Assembly: GCF_023898315.1 (NCBI RefSeq)
Contig: NC_064625.1
Coordinates: 101,294,269 to 101,358,268, forward strand
From: Schistocerca nitens
Taxonomy: Eukaryota > Arthropoda > Insecta > Orthoptera > Acrididae
Reading direction: 5' to 3'
DNA: 64,000 nucleotides
Positions 11,182-22,465 of the stretch are shown in pieces. Below the pieces are notes generated by a model. That model saw nothing but the letters and a program-made list of their open reading frames with translations, searched no databases and was not told the origin of the DNA. How positions within the stretch are numbered: the first letter of the stretch is position 1; each line of letters opens with the position of its first letter. The position numbers and the translations under genes are program-made.

Positions 11182-11557
11182 TATATGTACTAAGATGGTA
11201 TCTGTTCTTTCCTACATGTCCGAAAGAACAGATACCATTAGTGAGCATGCAGCTCGTTAGAATGAAATTACAATGAAATGACATGTCCATCTTAGTAAGA
11301 TGGTAAACTCTTCGTGGCACTACGAATGTAGTGTGGGACAATACGTTGAGAATGTGGGTTTCGCGGGAGGTGTGCCAGAGATAAATCCCTGCAGTCACGC
11401 TATCCTCTGTGTCCGCGGTGGCTCAGATGGATAGAGCGTCTGCCATGTAAGCAGGACATCCCGGGTTCGAGTACCGGTCCGGGCACACATTTTCATCTGT
11501 CCCCGTTGACGTATGTCAACGCCTGTAAGCAGCTAGGGGTGTTCATTTCATTGTAAT
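11182..11557 (+). mobile_element. SINE with a Thr-tRNA-like core, inserted in the DD41D element
   Basis: Bounded exactly by AACATTAATGAG at 11170-11181 and 11558-11569. At about 11411-11487 lies a tRNA-like fold with A box TGGCTCAGATGG, B box GGGTTCGAGTA and a 7-base loop CATGTAA giving a TGT (Thr) anticodon. Left of it is a hairpin (GGTATCTGTTCTTTC with its complement). The end TTCATTTCATTGTAAT is complementary to ATTACAATGAAATGA at 11265. It interrupts the N-terminal part of the transposase. Confidence 0.8.
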
Positions 11558-11579
11558 AACATTAATGAGGTTCAACGGC

Positions 11580-12518
11580 AATGGCGAAATGAGTATCAAA
11601 CAGAACCATCGACATGTTTTATGATTCGTCGCTTTCGAGACAAATTTGAAGCCGAAGGCTGTGTGAAAGATGTACACAAACAACAATCTGGACGACCTGT
11701 AACAGTAACAAGTCCAGCTAACTCCCGTCGTGTGTTACAACAACGCACTCGCTCACCACAGAAGTCTGCGGGACAGTGTGCTCCTGAAACTAGAGTGAGT
11801 GTTCGGCGAATTTTGAAGACAGCAAAGTGGAAGTGCTACATCCCACGATTGCTACACGCAGTGAACGAGGATGACCCAGATTATAGTGGTTTACTAACAT
11901 GGTGTGCAACAATGAAGAGTTTGCAGAGATGACTGTGTGGTCTGACGAGGCGCAGTTCAAACTCACTGGTACAGTAAATCGCCACAATTGCATCTACTGG
12001 GCGCCAAAAATCCGAACGTCCATGTAGACAAAGCCATAAATTTGCCAGCAGTAAATGTGTGGTGTGGGTTGTCTTACCGAGGCTCGATTGAGCCATTCTT
12101 CTTTGACGGCACAGTTACCAGTGAGGTGAACCGTCAGAAGCTTCAGACATCCATTTTACCTGCCATCCGAGACGGAAGAGTTTACTTTCAACAAGATGGT
12201 GCCCCAGCCCACTACCAAAATCGTGTTAGGCCGTATCTCGACGAAAATCTACCAAGAAGACGGACAGGCCGTAGAGGTGCTGTGGAGTATCCACCACGTA
12301 CCCCAGACCTAACTCCTCTGGACTTTTACCTGTGGGGAACACTAAACGACGTCATCTATCGACAAAAGCCACGCACATTGGATGAACTTCGAGAATCCAT
12401 CGTACATTCATGTGCAAGTATCCAACTGAACACGTTGCAGTCAGTAGTTCGTGCTGCAGTTTGGCGGCATCGTTTGTGTGAGGATGTTAATGCTGAGCAT
12501 TTCGAACACCTACAGTGA
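11580..12518 (+). pseudogene. DD41D transposase, frameshifted
   Basis: The N-terminal part (11621-11930) has the helix-turn-helix region (RRFRDKFEAEGCVKD, then GRPVTVTSPANSR). After a frameshift near 11900 the catalytic part runs to the stop at 12518. It contains WSDEAQFKL (first Asp), FQQDGAPAHY (second Asp) and PDLTPLDFYLWG (third). I count 41 residues between the second and third Asp, the spacing reported for the rosa group. The ending AEHFEHLQ is typical. All three acidic residues survive, but the frameshift and SINE make it inactive. Confidence 0.85.
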
Positions 12519-12750
12519 TATCTTTAAGTTGGACTTTAAGCTACACTTTCACCAAAAATGAGACAACTCCGTCAATTAGTTTGCAAGTTATGGACTTTTA
12601 AACAGAGAATACATTTTTTTGGACCCCTCTGTATTACACGTGAGCTCTGTGAATGCCCAATGAATGTCTGAGTTTGGGATCTACTGTGCAGATCGTCGAT
12701 TGCGGCAGTGCGGAGTGATGAGGTGTCTTGTTCACGTGCTGTGCCTGCAG

Positions 12751-13065
12751 GTGCTGATGGAGCTGCTGAGTCAACAGCAGGCCGCAGGAGAGGCAGGGGA
12801 TTCCCCGGCCGACGCCGACCGCGACCCTGCGGTGGATGACGTGAAGAGCCACTGCTACAAGAGCGTCGACACGCCGTACGGCCCACGGTTGGTGATCAGC
12901 GTCAGCCAGACGTTCCTGCGCCTCAAGGAGCTCATCCTGGAGAAGAAGAGCCTCCAGCGGGAGCTGTCGCGCCTCCAGCAGCTCAACGGACACTTGGAGA
13001 CGGAGCTGGGCCGCCAGCAGCAGCGCCTGTCGCTCGTCTCCTCAGAGCTGCGCAAGACCTGGGGG
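12751..13065 (+). CDS. Host gene, exon 3 in window (main coiled coil)
   Basis: The acceptor ctgtgcctgcag ends at 12750 and the donor gtgaga starts at 13066; both ends are phase 0. It encodes residues 135-239. A short acidic stretch leads to SHCYKSVDTPYGPRLVISV, which looks like a conserved motif of the family, and then a clear coiled coil (RLKELILEKKSLQRELSRL, continuing with QQLNGHLETELGRQQQRL). Nothing in it suggests an enzyme; it is probably a dimerising scaffold segment. The SHCYKS-YGPRL motif is the best query for a homology search. Confidence 0.85.
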
Positions 13066-13385
13066 GTGAGAGAGGCTTCGCGCACTTTGTAAAACTGGGC
13101 AGTTAAGATCGTGACTGTTGTTTGGTCTCATCTCTTCGCTGTTTTTGAAAGAAATTGATTTTTAGTCTCTGCTGTGTATGGGAAACAAACTACTGTAACG
13201 TCTGTTTCGGAAAAAATTGTAAGATTTACTGGATCTGTCAACTTTTTTTTTTTTTGCTTCGATAATTTTTTAATATTCGATTATTTATCGTGGTCCCCAT
13301 TACAGCTGTAGTGCTTTCTTTCACTACAGTTTGTTTACATTTCGATAGTCATTAATTTTTGTAATAGACTCGTAAGACACAAAAA

Positions 13386-13870
13386 AAACCCGCCAGGGTA
13401 GCCGAGAGCGCTAATGCGCTGCTTCCTGGACTCGGGTAGGCGTGCCAGCCCCAGATCGAATCCGCCTGGCTGATTAACGACGGAGGCCGGAGTGCTGGCC
13501 AGCCTGGATGTGGTTTTTAGGCTGTTTTCCACATCCCACTAGGTTAATACCAGGCTGATTAACGACGGAGGCCAGAGTGCTGGCCAGCCTGGATGTGGTT
13601 TTTAGGCTGTTTTCCACATCCCACTAGGTTAATACCGGGCTGGTCCCCACGTCCTGCCTCAGTTACATGGCTCGCAGTCATCTGAACACATTCACACTAT
13701 TCCATGAATTACACTAGAGGCAGACAGATGGGGTACACTAATTCTGTCCTGGGGGGTACGGGGTGGCGGCAGGAGGTGCATCCGGCCACCCCTTAAATTA
13801 ACCTTGCCAAAACCATGCCGACCCTACGTCACTGTGGGAATAAGGCACAAGCAAAAGAAAGAAAGAAATG
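13386..13870 (+). mobile_element. SINE with an internal 85-base tandem duplication
   Basis: The head CCAGGGTAGCCGAGAGCGCT (A-box-like) is followed by a B-box-like CCCAGATCGAATCC. The body unit GGCTGATTAACGACGGAGGC through ACTAGGTTAATACC occurs twice, at 13468-13552 and 13553-13637, with only a few changes. After the second unit the body continues to a simple AAAGAAAGAAAG tail near 13855-13867. The duplication probably arose after insertion or in this subfamily's source copy. Confidence 0.7.
13468..13637 (+). repeat. 85-base tandem duplication (two units)
   Basis: Units 13468-13552 and 13553-13637 are almost identical, differing for example at GGCCGGAG versus GGCCAGAG. They lie within the SINE body. 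Confidence 0.85.
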
Positions 13871-13924
13871 GAAGAACTCTAAAACACAAAAAAATGACAC
13901 GCCACAAAGGAATCATCCGGATGC

Positions 13925-14720
13925 GTCAGAATGGAAAATTGTACTGAAATGCAGGAGGATCTGCAGCGAATTGACGCATGGTGCAGGGAATGGCAATTGA
14001 ATCTCAATGCAGACAAGTGTAATGTGCTGCGAATACATAGAAAGATAGATCCCTTAGCATTTAGCTACAAAATAGCAGGTCAGCAACTGGAAGCAGTTAA
14101 TTCCATAAATTATATGGGAGTACACATTAGGAGTGATTTAAAATGGAATGATCATATAAAGTTGATCGTTGGTAAAGCAGATGCCAGACTGAGATTCATT
14201 GGAAGAATCCTAAGGAAATGCAATCCGAAAACAAAGGAAGTAGGTTACAGTACGCTTGTTCGCCCACTGCTTGAATACTGCTCAGCAGTGTGGGGTCCGT
14301 ACCAGATAGGGTTGATAGAAGAGATAGAGAAGATCCAACGGAGAGCAGCGCGCTTCGTTACAGGACCATTTAGTAATCGCAAAAGTGTTACAGAGATGAT
14401 AGATAAACTCCAGTGGAAGGCTCTGCAGGAGAGACGCTCAGTAGCTCGGTACGGGCTTTTGTTGAAGTTTCGAGAACATACCTTCACCGAAGAGTCAAGC
14501 AGTATATTGCTCCCTCCTACGTATATCTCGCGAAGAGACCATGAGGATAAAGTCAGAGAGATTAGAGGCCACACAGAAGCATACCGACAATCCTTCTTTC
14601 CACGAACAATACAAGACTGGAATAGAAGGGAGAACTGATAGAGGTACTCAAGGTACCCTCCGCCACACACCGTCAGGTGGCTTGCAGAGTATGGATGTAG
14701 ATGTAGACGAAATCGGTAGA
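13925..14720 (+). mobile_element. CR1-type LINE, 3' end fragment
   Basis: A 5'-truncated non-LTR element. The open frame 13931-14638 encodes 235 residues of the C-terminal part of the reverse transcriptase protein: LQRIDAWCREWQLNLNADKC, then INYMGVHIRSDLKWNDHI, then the conserved IQRRAARFVTG and a stop after RTIQDWNRREN. The 3' end carries GATGTAGATGTAGA, the microsatellite-like tail of the family. No catalytic RT motifs remain. It is close in sequence to the copy ending at 50690. Confidence 0.85.
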
Positions 14721-14809
14721 TGTGATGTACATGTACAAATAAAAAAAAGGATTAAAATTTCAGAAAAATTGAATGATTTTTTCAAGAGAAAGAGCACAGA
14801 TTGAGCAAG

Positions 14810-15480
14810 TCAACAACACATTGGTCCCCGTTTGGCCCTTATGCAAGGAGCTACTCGGTTTGGTGTCAATTTTTACAGTTGTTGGATGTCCTCCTAACGG
14901 ATATCGTGGCAAATTCTGCCCAGTTGGCGCATTAGATCGTCAGAATCTGGAGCTGGTTGTAGGCCCTGCCCATAATGCTCAAAACGTTCTGAAATGGGGA
15001 GAGATCGAGCAACCTTGTTGACCAGGGGAGGGATGCAGCGACCTTGTGGGCCAAGGGAGGGTTCAGCAAGCATGAAGAGAAGCAGTAGAAACTCTCGCCG
15101 TGTGTGGACAGGCATTATCTTGCTGAAATGTAAGCACAGGATGGCTTGCCATGACGGGCAAGGTTCAAATGGTTCAAATGGCTCTGAGCACTATGGGACT
15201 TAACAGCTGTGGTCATCAGTCCCCTAGAACTTAGAACTACTTAAACCTAACCAACCTAAGGACATCACACACATCCATGCCCGAGGCAGGATTCGAACCT
15301 GCGACCGTAGCAGTCACACGGTTCCGGACTGCGCGCCTAGAACCGTGAGACCACCGCGGCCGGCTGACGGGCAAGAAAACGGGGCTAGAATGTAAGAATG
15401 CAGAGTCTCACAGCAGTAACACTGAATAAAAAGTGCTCAGGTCTCCAGCTGCATCAAATGATTAAAATTGTATGAGCTTT
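14810..15480 (-). mobile_element. Tc1-type remnant interrupted by a SINE
   Basis: The reverse strand matches, in pieces, the Tc1-like remnant at 17291-17945; for example the 15120-15160 block CTGAAATGTAAGCACAGGAT mirrors TGTGCTTACATTTCAGCAC at 17791-17809. Frames are broken throughout and no termini were found. The SINE at 15163-15364 is inserted into it. Confidence 0.5.
15163..15364 (-). mobile_element. tRNA-derived SINE, GGTTCAAATGG family, copy 1
   Basis: Flanked by TGACGGGCAAG at 15152-15162 and 15365-15375 (11-base target duplication). On the minus strand the head reads GCGGTGGTCTCACGGTTCTA and later GCAGGTTCGAATCCTGCCTC (B box). The 3' end is GCCATTTGAACCATTTGAAC. It is the same family and orientation as the SINEs at 27815 and 28641. 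Confidence 0.9.
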
Positions 15481-15599
15481 TTGAGACGCCCCGCGAAACC
15501 GGCAGGACAGGACAGGTAGTTTAAGTTGTGGAAAGGAGCCAAAATAAGCGGCTGTCAGTTACACTCGAACATACAACCTTTCATTTGATCAAACATTAC

Positions 15600-16010
15600 A
15601 AGAGGGGGAAAAATGAAAACCAGCTTTATTTTTGGGAACTTAATTAGCGGCTGAATGCGCCTTACAATCTCATGCCTTAAGACCAAGACCACTTTAATTA
15701 AAAAAACCGCTGAAAGCCAATAACTTAAAGCTCAACCAAAGTCATAAATTTAAAATGCAAAGCCTTATCTTAAAACAGATCTTTAATTCGGCTGAAGGCC
15801 CAAAGAATCTGACACTTAAAGAGCAAACAACTTAAATTGAAAATCAGCTGAAGGCCCAACAGTTAAGACTCAATAACATTAATTTTAGAAATGCCAAAGG
15901 CTTTACGTAGAACAGTTCTTAAATTAGGCTGAGGGCCCAAATCATCTGACACCTTAAGGGCAAAACAACCTTAATCTAAAAATCGGCTAGAAGCCATACA
16001 AGTGCAAACA
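15600..16010 (+). repeat. Degenerate tandem repeats with GGCTGAAGGCCCAA
   Basis: The motif GGCTGAA(G)GCC-CAA recurs at about 15652 (partial), 15708, 15792, 15848, 15930 and 15985, with intervening AACTTAAA/CTTAATT and AAAGAATCTGACACTTAA segments. Spacing alternates roughly between 55 and 85 bases, suggesting a decayed higher-order unit of about 140 bases. No open frame. It could be part of the untranslated leader of a larger retroelement, but no LTR or coding segment is recognisable nearby. Confidence 0.6.
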
Positions 16011-17290
16011 ACAAGCGCAAACAAGAAAAGGCAGTACACCCAAGGGCACCCAGAAGTTCCGAGGGTCGGCCTGGAATTCAAACACTAACGCTCGCTTAGG
16101 TGAGACAGGCAGTCGGCCCAGCCATTGTCGATCTGACGACAACCCAACTGACAGAAAGTCAACAAACCCACCAACAAGATAACCTCCGTTTCACCCGACC
16201 AGCACACAACAGGGAGTTCAATGGAACAATGTAGAAGGTATTGGCGTCCACAACCAATTATACATTGAGCTGTCAAACTACACACCGTGCTGGACAGTGA
16301 CAACACAATGAGGAAAATACACTGCCTGAATTTACGTCAAAGGCCAGGGCAGGTAACCGGAGTGTTAACGGCCACAAGGCAGAAGATTTCCCTGCTGCAC
16401 TTCAATTCAAATATCCAAGTACAGTTAAACTCTACCAGAGGGTGGCTAAAATTTTCCAACTTGAAAACATACGTTGTTGTTCGTGGGAATATCCCAACAG
16501 CCGACAGCGAATTCCAAACGACACAATGTGAACAGTTGTAACTTGCTGGTAGATTAAGTCAAAACTAAACTTTCATGTCCAGAATCGGTGAGCCACGAAC
16601 CTCGTAGCAATGGGAACATCAGCACACACTCCAGCACTGCATAGAGTCTGCCAGCCCCAGCCAAAGTACATGCCGCGCAGATTTCCTTGCTGCTCCACGT
16701 CAACCGACCAACTGCCCACGCCCAGAAACGGTGAAAGGACCAAGTATATATTGGCCGATGAGACGACCAATCGAAGACCAAACCAACGGTTGTCCTGCTT
16801 CAATCTCCCTCCGTCGGACAGTTCATGTGTGTCGCCAGCAGTCGGCGAACACTGGCTGTCACCGCCTCACCGGTGCTCTGTCCCACAACTTCACTGCTGC
16901 TGCGTCCCGACTGCACTGCTGGTCCGTCCCGAACTGACTGCCAGACACACGACGACCCGGAAATACTATAGGTCGCTCCAGATATGTTACGACAGTGCAC
17001 TTATCGATGCGCACTGCTGCTGCCACTCACGGGCAAGTAAGGCAGGAAGTTAGTGACTACAGTAAGTGGAATAAGAAAACGAGGCAGCAGTATCGTAATA
17101 GAAGATGACAAACAATAAATGGGATAAACGCGTGCCGTGCACGGCTCACTTTTGGCCAAGCACTCTTTGGCTATTTTCAAGTGGTACGACTGCCGGTGGG
17201 CTGTGTGTACGCCCCTCATATACACTACCTGCCGGCTGTGACGTCACTGGTATCCGCACCATTGCCACTGGTACTCGTACCACGTGACAA
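16011..17290. other. Unassigned intronic sequence
   Basis: Moderately GC-rich with several 60-147 residue frames on both strands, none with motifs or consistent coding character. It may be repeat leader sequence together with the preceding block. Confidence 0.4.
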
Positions 17291-17945
17291 TGGCCGAGGA
17301 GTGTTTGGACAAAATTTCAGGTAATTTTAGTCCCTTAGTAGCGCTTAGAATAGCATCAGCATACCACTGTGCTGTAAGGGTGCCGCAGATGACTACCAAA
17401 AAGAAATGGAACCTCCAGACAATCACTATTGGTTGTCAGGCTGTGTGGCAGGTGACAGGTTGTATCCTACTGCTGTTTAACTCATCTCCAGACATGCATT
17501 TGCTGGGCATCAGGGCTCAGTTTGAAGCAGGACTCATCTCTGAAGACAATGCTACTTTAGTCAATGAGATTCCAGGTGCAAGATGTGTGTGCAGATGCAC
17601 AGGACATCAGTGGGTAACAATCTGATTGTTGCCCACCATATGGCCTGACTACAACCAGTGATGATCTGCAGTGTCGTATCTCTTCGTAGCAGGAACCCTT
17701 TGGTAGTCATCCACAGCGCCCTTACAGCACAACAGTACATTGACCATTGCCTACACATTTTTTGGTTGCCCTTCACAGTAAGCGATCCTGTGCTTACATT
17801 TCAGCACAATAATGCTCGCCCATAAATGACGAGAGTTTTTATTGCTTGTCTTCGTGCTTGCCAATCCCTACCTTCGCCAGTAAGGTTGTGGGATCTCTCC
17901 CCAATTGAGAATGTTAGGTGCATTTGGCAGAGCCCTGCAACCAGT
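17291..17945 (+). mobile_element. Tc1-type transposase remnant with an inverted internal piece
   Basis: The part 17620-17930 reads, with frameshifts, as a Tc1 catalytic domain: TAQQYIDHCL, then LTFQHNNARP (second Asp changed to Asn), then LWDLSPIENV (third acidic block). The block at 17360-17480 is a diverged inverted copy of 17620-17740 (GATGACTACCAAA against TTTGGTAGTCATC), so two copies or a rearranged copy lie back to back. Inactive. Confidence 0.6.
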
Positions 17946-18209
17946 TCTGATATTTGACAATCTGATGTGCCAATTGGACAGAATTTTGCACAGTATCCCT
18001 CAGGATAGGTTTTAAGCGGTTTCCATAAATCACGTATTCAGAAAAGTTAAAAGGCCTTTTGATAAAGGAGAGAGGCTTCTTCCCTGACTGCAATAGACTT
18101 GTACACCAACCTTTATCTACACTAATGATCATAAATTAAGGATAATGCTGATACATGGTGAAACAGCGCTCTGGTGGGCAGTTTGCGGGTTTAAATCACC
18201 TCGGGGTAT

Positions 18210-18860
18210 GACCGTGCGGTGCATTTGACCTGCGGTCGTCACACGGTGGCGCTGGCAGCAGTCCACATATGCAGAGGTGTGTTGGTGCATGTCAGAGTAT
18301 TGTGCAGCGAGTAAGTGTGTAGACGTTTTCAGACGTGCTAATGGTGACTGTGTTTTGAAAATGGCTCAAAGAACACATATTGATGACGTTATGAGGGGTA
18401 AAATACTAGGGCGAGTGGAGGGTGGTCAAACACAGAAAGTCGTAGCACAGGCCCTCCGTGTGCCACGAAGTGTGATGTCGAGATTATGGCAACGATTCCA
18501 GCAGACAGGAAACGTGTCCAGGCGCTACAGTACACGGCGGCCACAGTGTACAACACCACTAGAAGACGGATATCTCACCATCAGTGCCGTCAGACGGCCA
18601 CGGAGTAGTGCAGGTAGCCTTGCTCGGGACATTACCGCAGCCACTGGAACGGTTGTCTCCAGATGCACAGTCTACAGACGACTGAACAGACATGGTTTAT
18701 TCGCCTGGTGACGTACAAGGTGCGTTCCACTGAACCTTGGCCACAGGAGAGGCTGTAAAGCCTGGTGTCAAGAACACAGTACATGGTCATTGGAACAGTG
18801 GTCCCAGGTTATGTTCACGGATGAGTCCAGGTATAGTCTGATCAGTGATTCTCGCCCACT
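18210..18860 (+). pseudogene. Tc1-type transposase, N-terminal half
   Basis: From the Met at 18361 the frame gives a paired-domain-like DNA-binding region (HIDDVMRGKILGRVEGGQTQ, VPRSVMSRLWQRFQQTGNV), then RDITAATGTVVSRCTVYRRL. A stop at 18711 is followed in a nearby frame by WSQVMFTDESRYSL, the first catalytic Asp. Homology ends abruptly near 18855 inside the catalytic domain, so two acidic residues are missing. A 3'-truncated, dead copy. Confidence 0.8.
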
Positions 18861-20420
18861 TCCAACAAACCTTACACATAATTTCAAACTTTTTCCAAAC
18901 TTTTTCTCACTGATGACAACACAAAATGACATTTTTGCTTTTTGTGCAGTAATACTTCAGCATCAGGCATGTTGTTTTAATTTATTACTTCTTTACTACT
19001 AACTCTATTCACAATGTATTTTGCAGACTGTATCCACATATACCACTGAACATAACTGCAAAATTATATCATTGTTGTTCAGGAGATATGGTGTCATAAA
19101 AATTGGGATGTATAAAAACTAGCTTTTGTTTGAAATGGAGTGCAAATCATCCACACTATGCTCATCCAGGGTCTGATAATGAAAACACTTAGTGACTCTC
19201 AACAAATTTTAAATATAATTTTAAACCTTTCTAAACTTTTTCTACCTTATACTCTTGATATCAGATATTTAACACATTACCTCTTTTGTAATCACATGTT
19301 TAGAGATGTTTTCTACATGGGAGTCAGATTCTCTAAAGACTTGGGGATTAACTGGATGACTTCACTAATATTTCTTTAACAATATATCTTAATATAAATT
19401 TTCATTGATGATTCTATATGAACATCTAATGCTGTGTTCCAGAATGATGGGTCCTTTTATTTTGTTGCATTGTTTTACAATGCAATGATGGGAGCATTTC
19501 ATAATGCTGCAATTGTTTTCAATCAGCCAATAGTCATCTTCTGCATCTTCTGACTGTCAATAGCTAAAAAGAGGAAACAAAAAATCATCATATAATCTGT
19601 AAAACTGCATGTCTACAGGACAATAAATGATTGATAAAAATGTATGTAATGGCAAATGTTGCATGTGAATATCTGTTTTGTAACCATCAATATTGAAGAT
19701 AAGAGTCAACCTCTTACTTCTTGTAATGTGCACCATATGAACTTTTCATGTTCATCACGTCCTGTCAAGGATGTAGCCAAATGGAGCAGTTTAATGTTAG
19801 CCCTGGAGTCATTATCTGGAGGCTGGTAGAACTTTGGGGTTGCAATATATCAGTATTTCACAAGGCAGTGGAGCAGTGAACATCATTATAAATAACAGTA
19901 CTTTAAAATCAGTGCATAAAAATATACTAGGATTTGCTTGTGTTGCCCAAAAATCACATTGATCAGCAAAAATATTGCCCAACAATGGTTGCATTTCTTT
20001 AACAAAAAATTGCTCAAAATTCTATCTTTAGATACCCAAATGGCAAAATATTAACCAGTCTGGTCATGCAGTTAGTAATCTTCTCAGTTATGAAAAATCA
20101 GTTTGATACAGAATGATAGGGAGGGATATGTGGAGAGCAGAGGTGTATATGATAACAGCACATGATAGTTTGATTTGTTTCCAAAAGATTTTTTTCAGTG
20201 GGCTGTTTGATTTCATCTGCTTTGCATCCCTCTTGTTAGACTAAAGGAATTCTGTGCACAATTTAATCTTAAAATATGCCTGCATTCAAGCATTATTAGA
20301 TGATCAAATATGCAAAATTAAAAATAAAATATGCACCATCAGAACTCCATCCTTTGTTGTGATGCATTTTATTTTATTTTAAAACAGTGTACAACCACCA
20401 GTTTTTCCGAATTCGCCATT
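18861..20420. other. AT-rich intronic sequence, nothing recognised
   Basis: A long AT-rich stretch with only short frames and no inverted ends, simple repeats or motifs that I could support. Confidence 0.5.
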
Positions 20421-20720
20421 GACTGGGTTAGCTCTGTTCATTGAACCACTGAGCTAGCAATCTATGGATTTGAGAGATGAGGTGGTTCGAATCTATCTGC
20501 TGGCAACCTCGAAAATGGTTCTCTGTGGTTTTCCATTTTCAGTTTAGGCAAGTGCTGGGGTTGTTCTCTCTTACTATAGGCTACAGGCAGTGCCTTCCAA
20601 ATTCCTTTCTTTCTTGAGAGATTCCAGTTCCCTTAAAGATGCAGCTCCTCAGCTTAAATGAAAAGAGCTGCATTTAAGGCACACTGAACATCCTTCAGAG
20701 ACTCCCAGCACCAGAAGCCA
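20421..20720 (+). mobile_element. Old tRNA-derived SINE
   Basis: A tRNA-like head at about 20425-20500 (GGGTTAGCTCTGTTCATTGA, later GGTGGTTCGAATC as B box), followed by a body with TTCTCTGTGGTTTTCCATTT and ending near an AATAAATAAATA tail at 20725. No clean target duplication. Diverged. Confidence 0.5.
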
Positions 20721-20894
20721 TACAATAAATAAATAGTAATCCAAATTTTTCTTGTTTAGGTTCATGTGCTTATCTGCTGGGACTTTCTTCAATGCAAAAG
20801 TGACAGATGTATACTTAAATGAGGAAATTTGGGAAAGTGCAAAGTTGAATAATTCCAGATTCTTTGCATTTTTGCCACAAAAATTGTTCTAACT

Positions 20895-21535
20895 TCTCTT
20901 CTACATCTACAAAGATACTCTGCAAGCCACAGTATGGTGCAAGGTGGAGGGGACCCTGTACCACTTGTCATTCCCTTTCCTGTTCCACTCGCAAATGGAG
21001 TGAGAGAAAAACAATTTTCTATATGCCTCCATATCAGCCCTAATTTTTAGCTTCTTATTTTTGTGGTCCTTACGTGCAATGCATGTTGGTGGCAGTAGAA
21101 TCCTTCGGCAGTCAGCTTAAAATGCTGGTTCTCTAAATTTTCTCAATAGTGTTTCTTGAAAAGAATGTCGCCTTCCCCCCACGGATTCCCATTTGAGTTC
21201 CTGAAGCATCTCCATAACACTTACATATTGTTTGAACCTACCAGTAAGAAATCTAGCAGCATGCCTCTGAATTGCTTTGATGTCTTCCTTCAGTCCAGCC
21301 TGGTACAGATCCCAAACACTCGAGCAGTACTCAAGAATACGTTGCACCAGCATCCTATGTGTGGTTTCCTTTACAGGTGAACCACTCTTTCCTAAAATTC
21401 TCCCATTAAAGTGAAGCTGACCATTCACCTTCGCTACCATACTTCTCACATGCTCGTTCCATCCCATATTGATTTGCAATGTTACACCCAGATATATTTC
21501 CATGGCACTTTTGGTAACAATCACAGCATCCCAAA
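20895..21535 (-). mobile_element. CR1-type LINE, 3' end fragment
   Basis: The reverse strand encodes (21117-21524) the same C-terminal region as the LINEs at 13.9 and 50 kb: MEIYLGVTLQINMGWNEHV, LEYCSSVWDLYQAGLKEDI, AIQRHAARFLTG. The 3' untranslated part with a TCTACATCTACA tail lies at 20901-20912. 5'-truncated with no RT catalytic motifs. Confidence 0.8.
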
Positions 21536-22465
21536 AAATTCATATGAGTCCATTCCTGATCACTTCCTAAGCTCAAATCCAGATTGAAAGACTATCCATC
21601 TCATGAAAGTATCTTACAATGTGGATATAGATTTTTGGCTACTAGGCCAGGTTCGTGACAGTTTTGGGAAGAGGAATTCCGAATTTAACTGTTTCCTTCT
21701 AGAATTTAGTACACTTAATAGTACGTCTTGAACAACTGAGGATTACATGATTTAGATCTACTAATTCTGAAGGGTGACTTTCACAATACAGAGAGATTAA
21801 AACTCTTATTCTGTAGTGATGTGCAGGATAACACCAATATCCATTTCACATTCTTATGATTGATGTTGTATGTCATTGTAAAACATCTAGCTTTGAATAC
21901 CATATTTTTTGGCAATCCATTTTTGATTCCTTACAAAGTTTTGTTCTTTTATCATCTAAGAGGTTTCTGAGAATCAGCAGGGGAGGTAGAGGTAAAATAG
22001 TCACTCTAAGGAAATTGACAGAAGCTACCGCTTACTTATTTTGAATCAACATGTTATAAGGTATCACACCATATGTTGTATGTGAAAAAGTAAATAATAT
22101 ATAGGAACTATATGAGTTTTTCTGAAGGTTTATGTATTGCAGGGTTTGCCTACCTACGAGGGGTAATGTGGCCAGTGACTTCACAACAGCATCTCGTGTT
22201 TGTTGTTCTAATTTTTGGACATATTTTCTGTGTATTTTGATGCCCTAGCATCTGAAACAATACCACACAGCTGGAACAGACAGTTTTCAATGAGATTTTT
22301 GTGTTATGCCAAATATAACAGAACATATACTTCTATAATAATATAAATTAAATAATTCAAAATTGACACAAAGGGGCAGAATGGTGGGTGGTAGCTTTTT
22401 ATATGAAAGGATTTAGAAGTCAGTCTGATTTGTAGTATTGTGGATGATATACGGAAGTAACTAAC
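21536..22465. other. Unassigned intronic sequence
   Basis: AT-rich; no gene, repeat boundary or motif supported. Confidence 0.5.

Larger units (their letters stand above)
10897..12631 (+). mobile_element. DD41D (rosa-like) mariner relative, full length with a SINE inside
   Basis: Complete element between TA dinucleotides: left terminus CAGAGGGGTCCAAGAAAATG, right terminus the complement GGACCCCTCTG. The subterminal GAGACAACTCC/GGAGTTGTCTC regions also pair. The element without its 376-base SINE insertion would be about 1.35 kb, normal for the superfamily. The right end lies 119 bases before the host exon at 12751. Confidence 0.9.

Noticed and set aside
11411-11487. Possible functional tRNA-Thr gene
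   Set aside because: It lies inside an insertion with a 12-base target duplication and SINE-like flanks; stem pairing is imperfect.
15600-17290. LTR retrotransposon
   Set aside because: No paired LTRs, primer-binding site or gag/pol motifs could be found.
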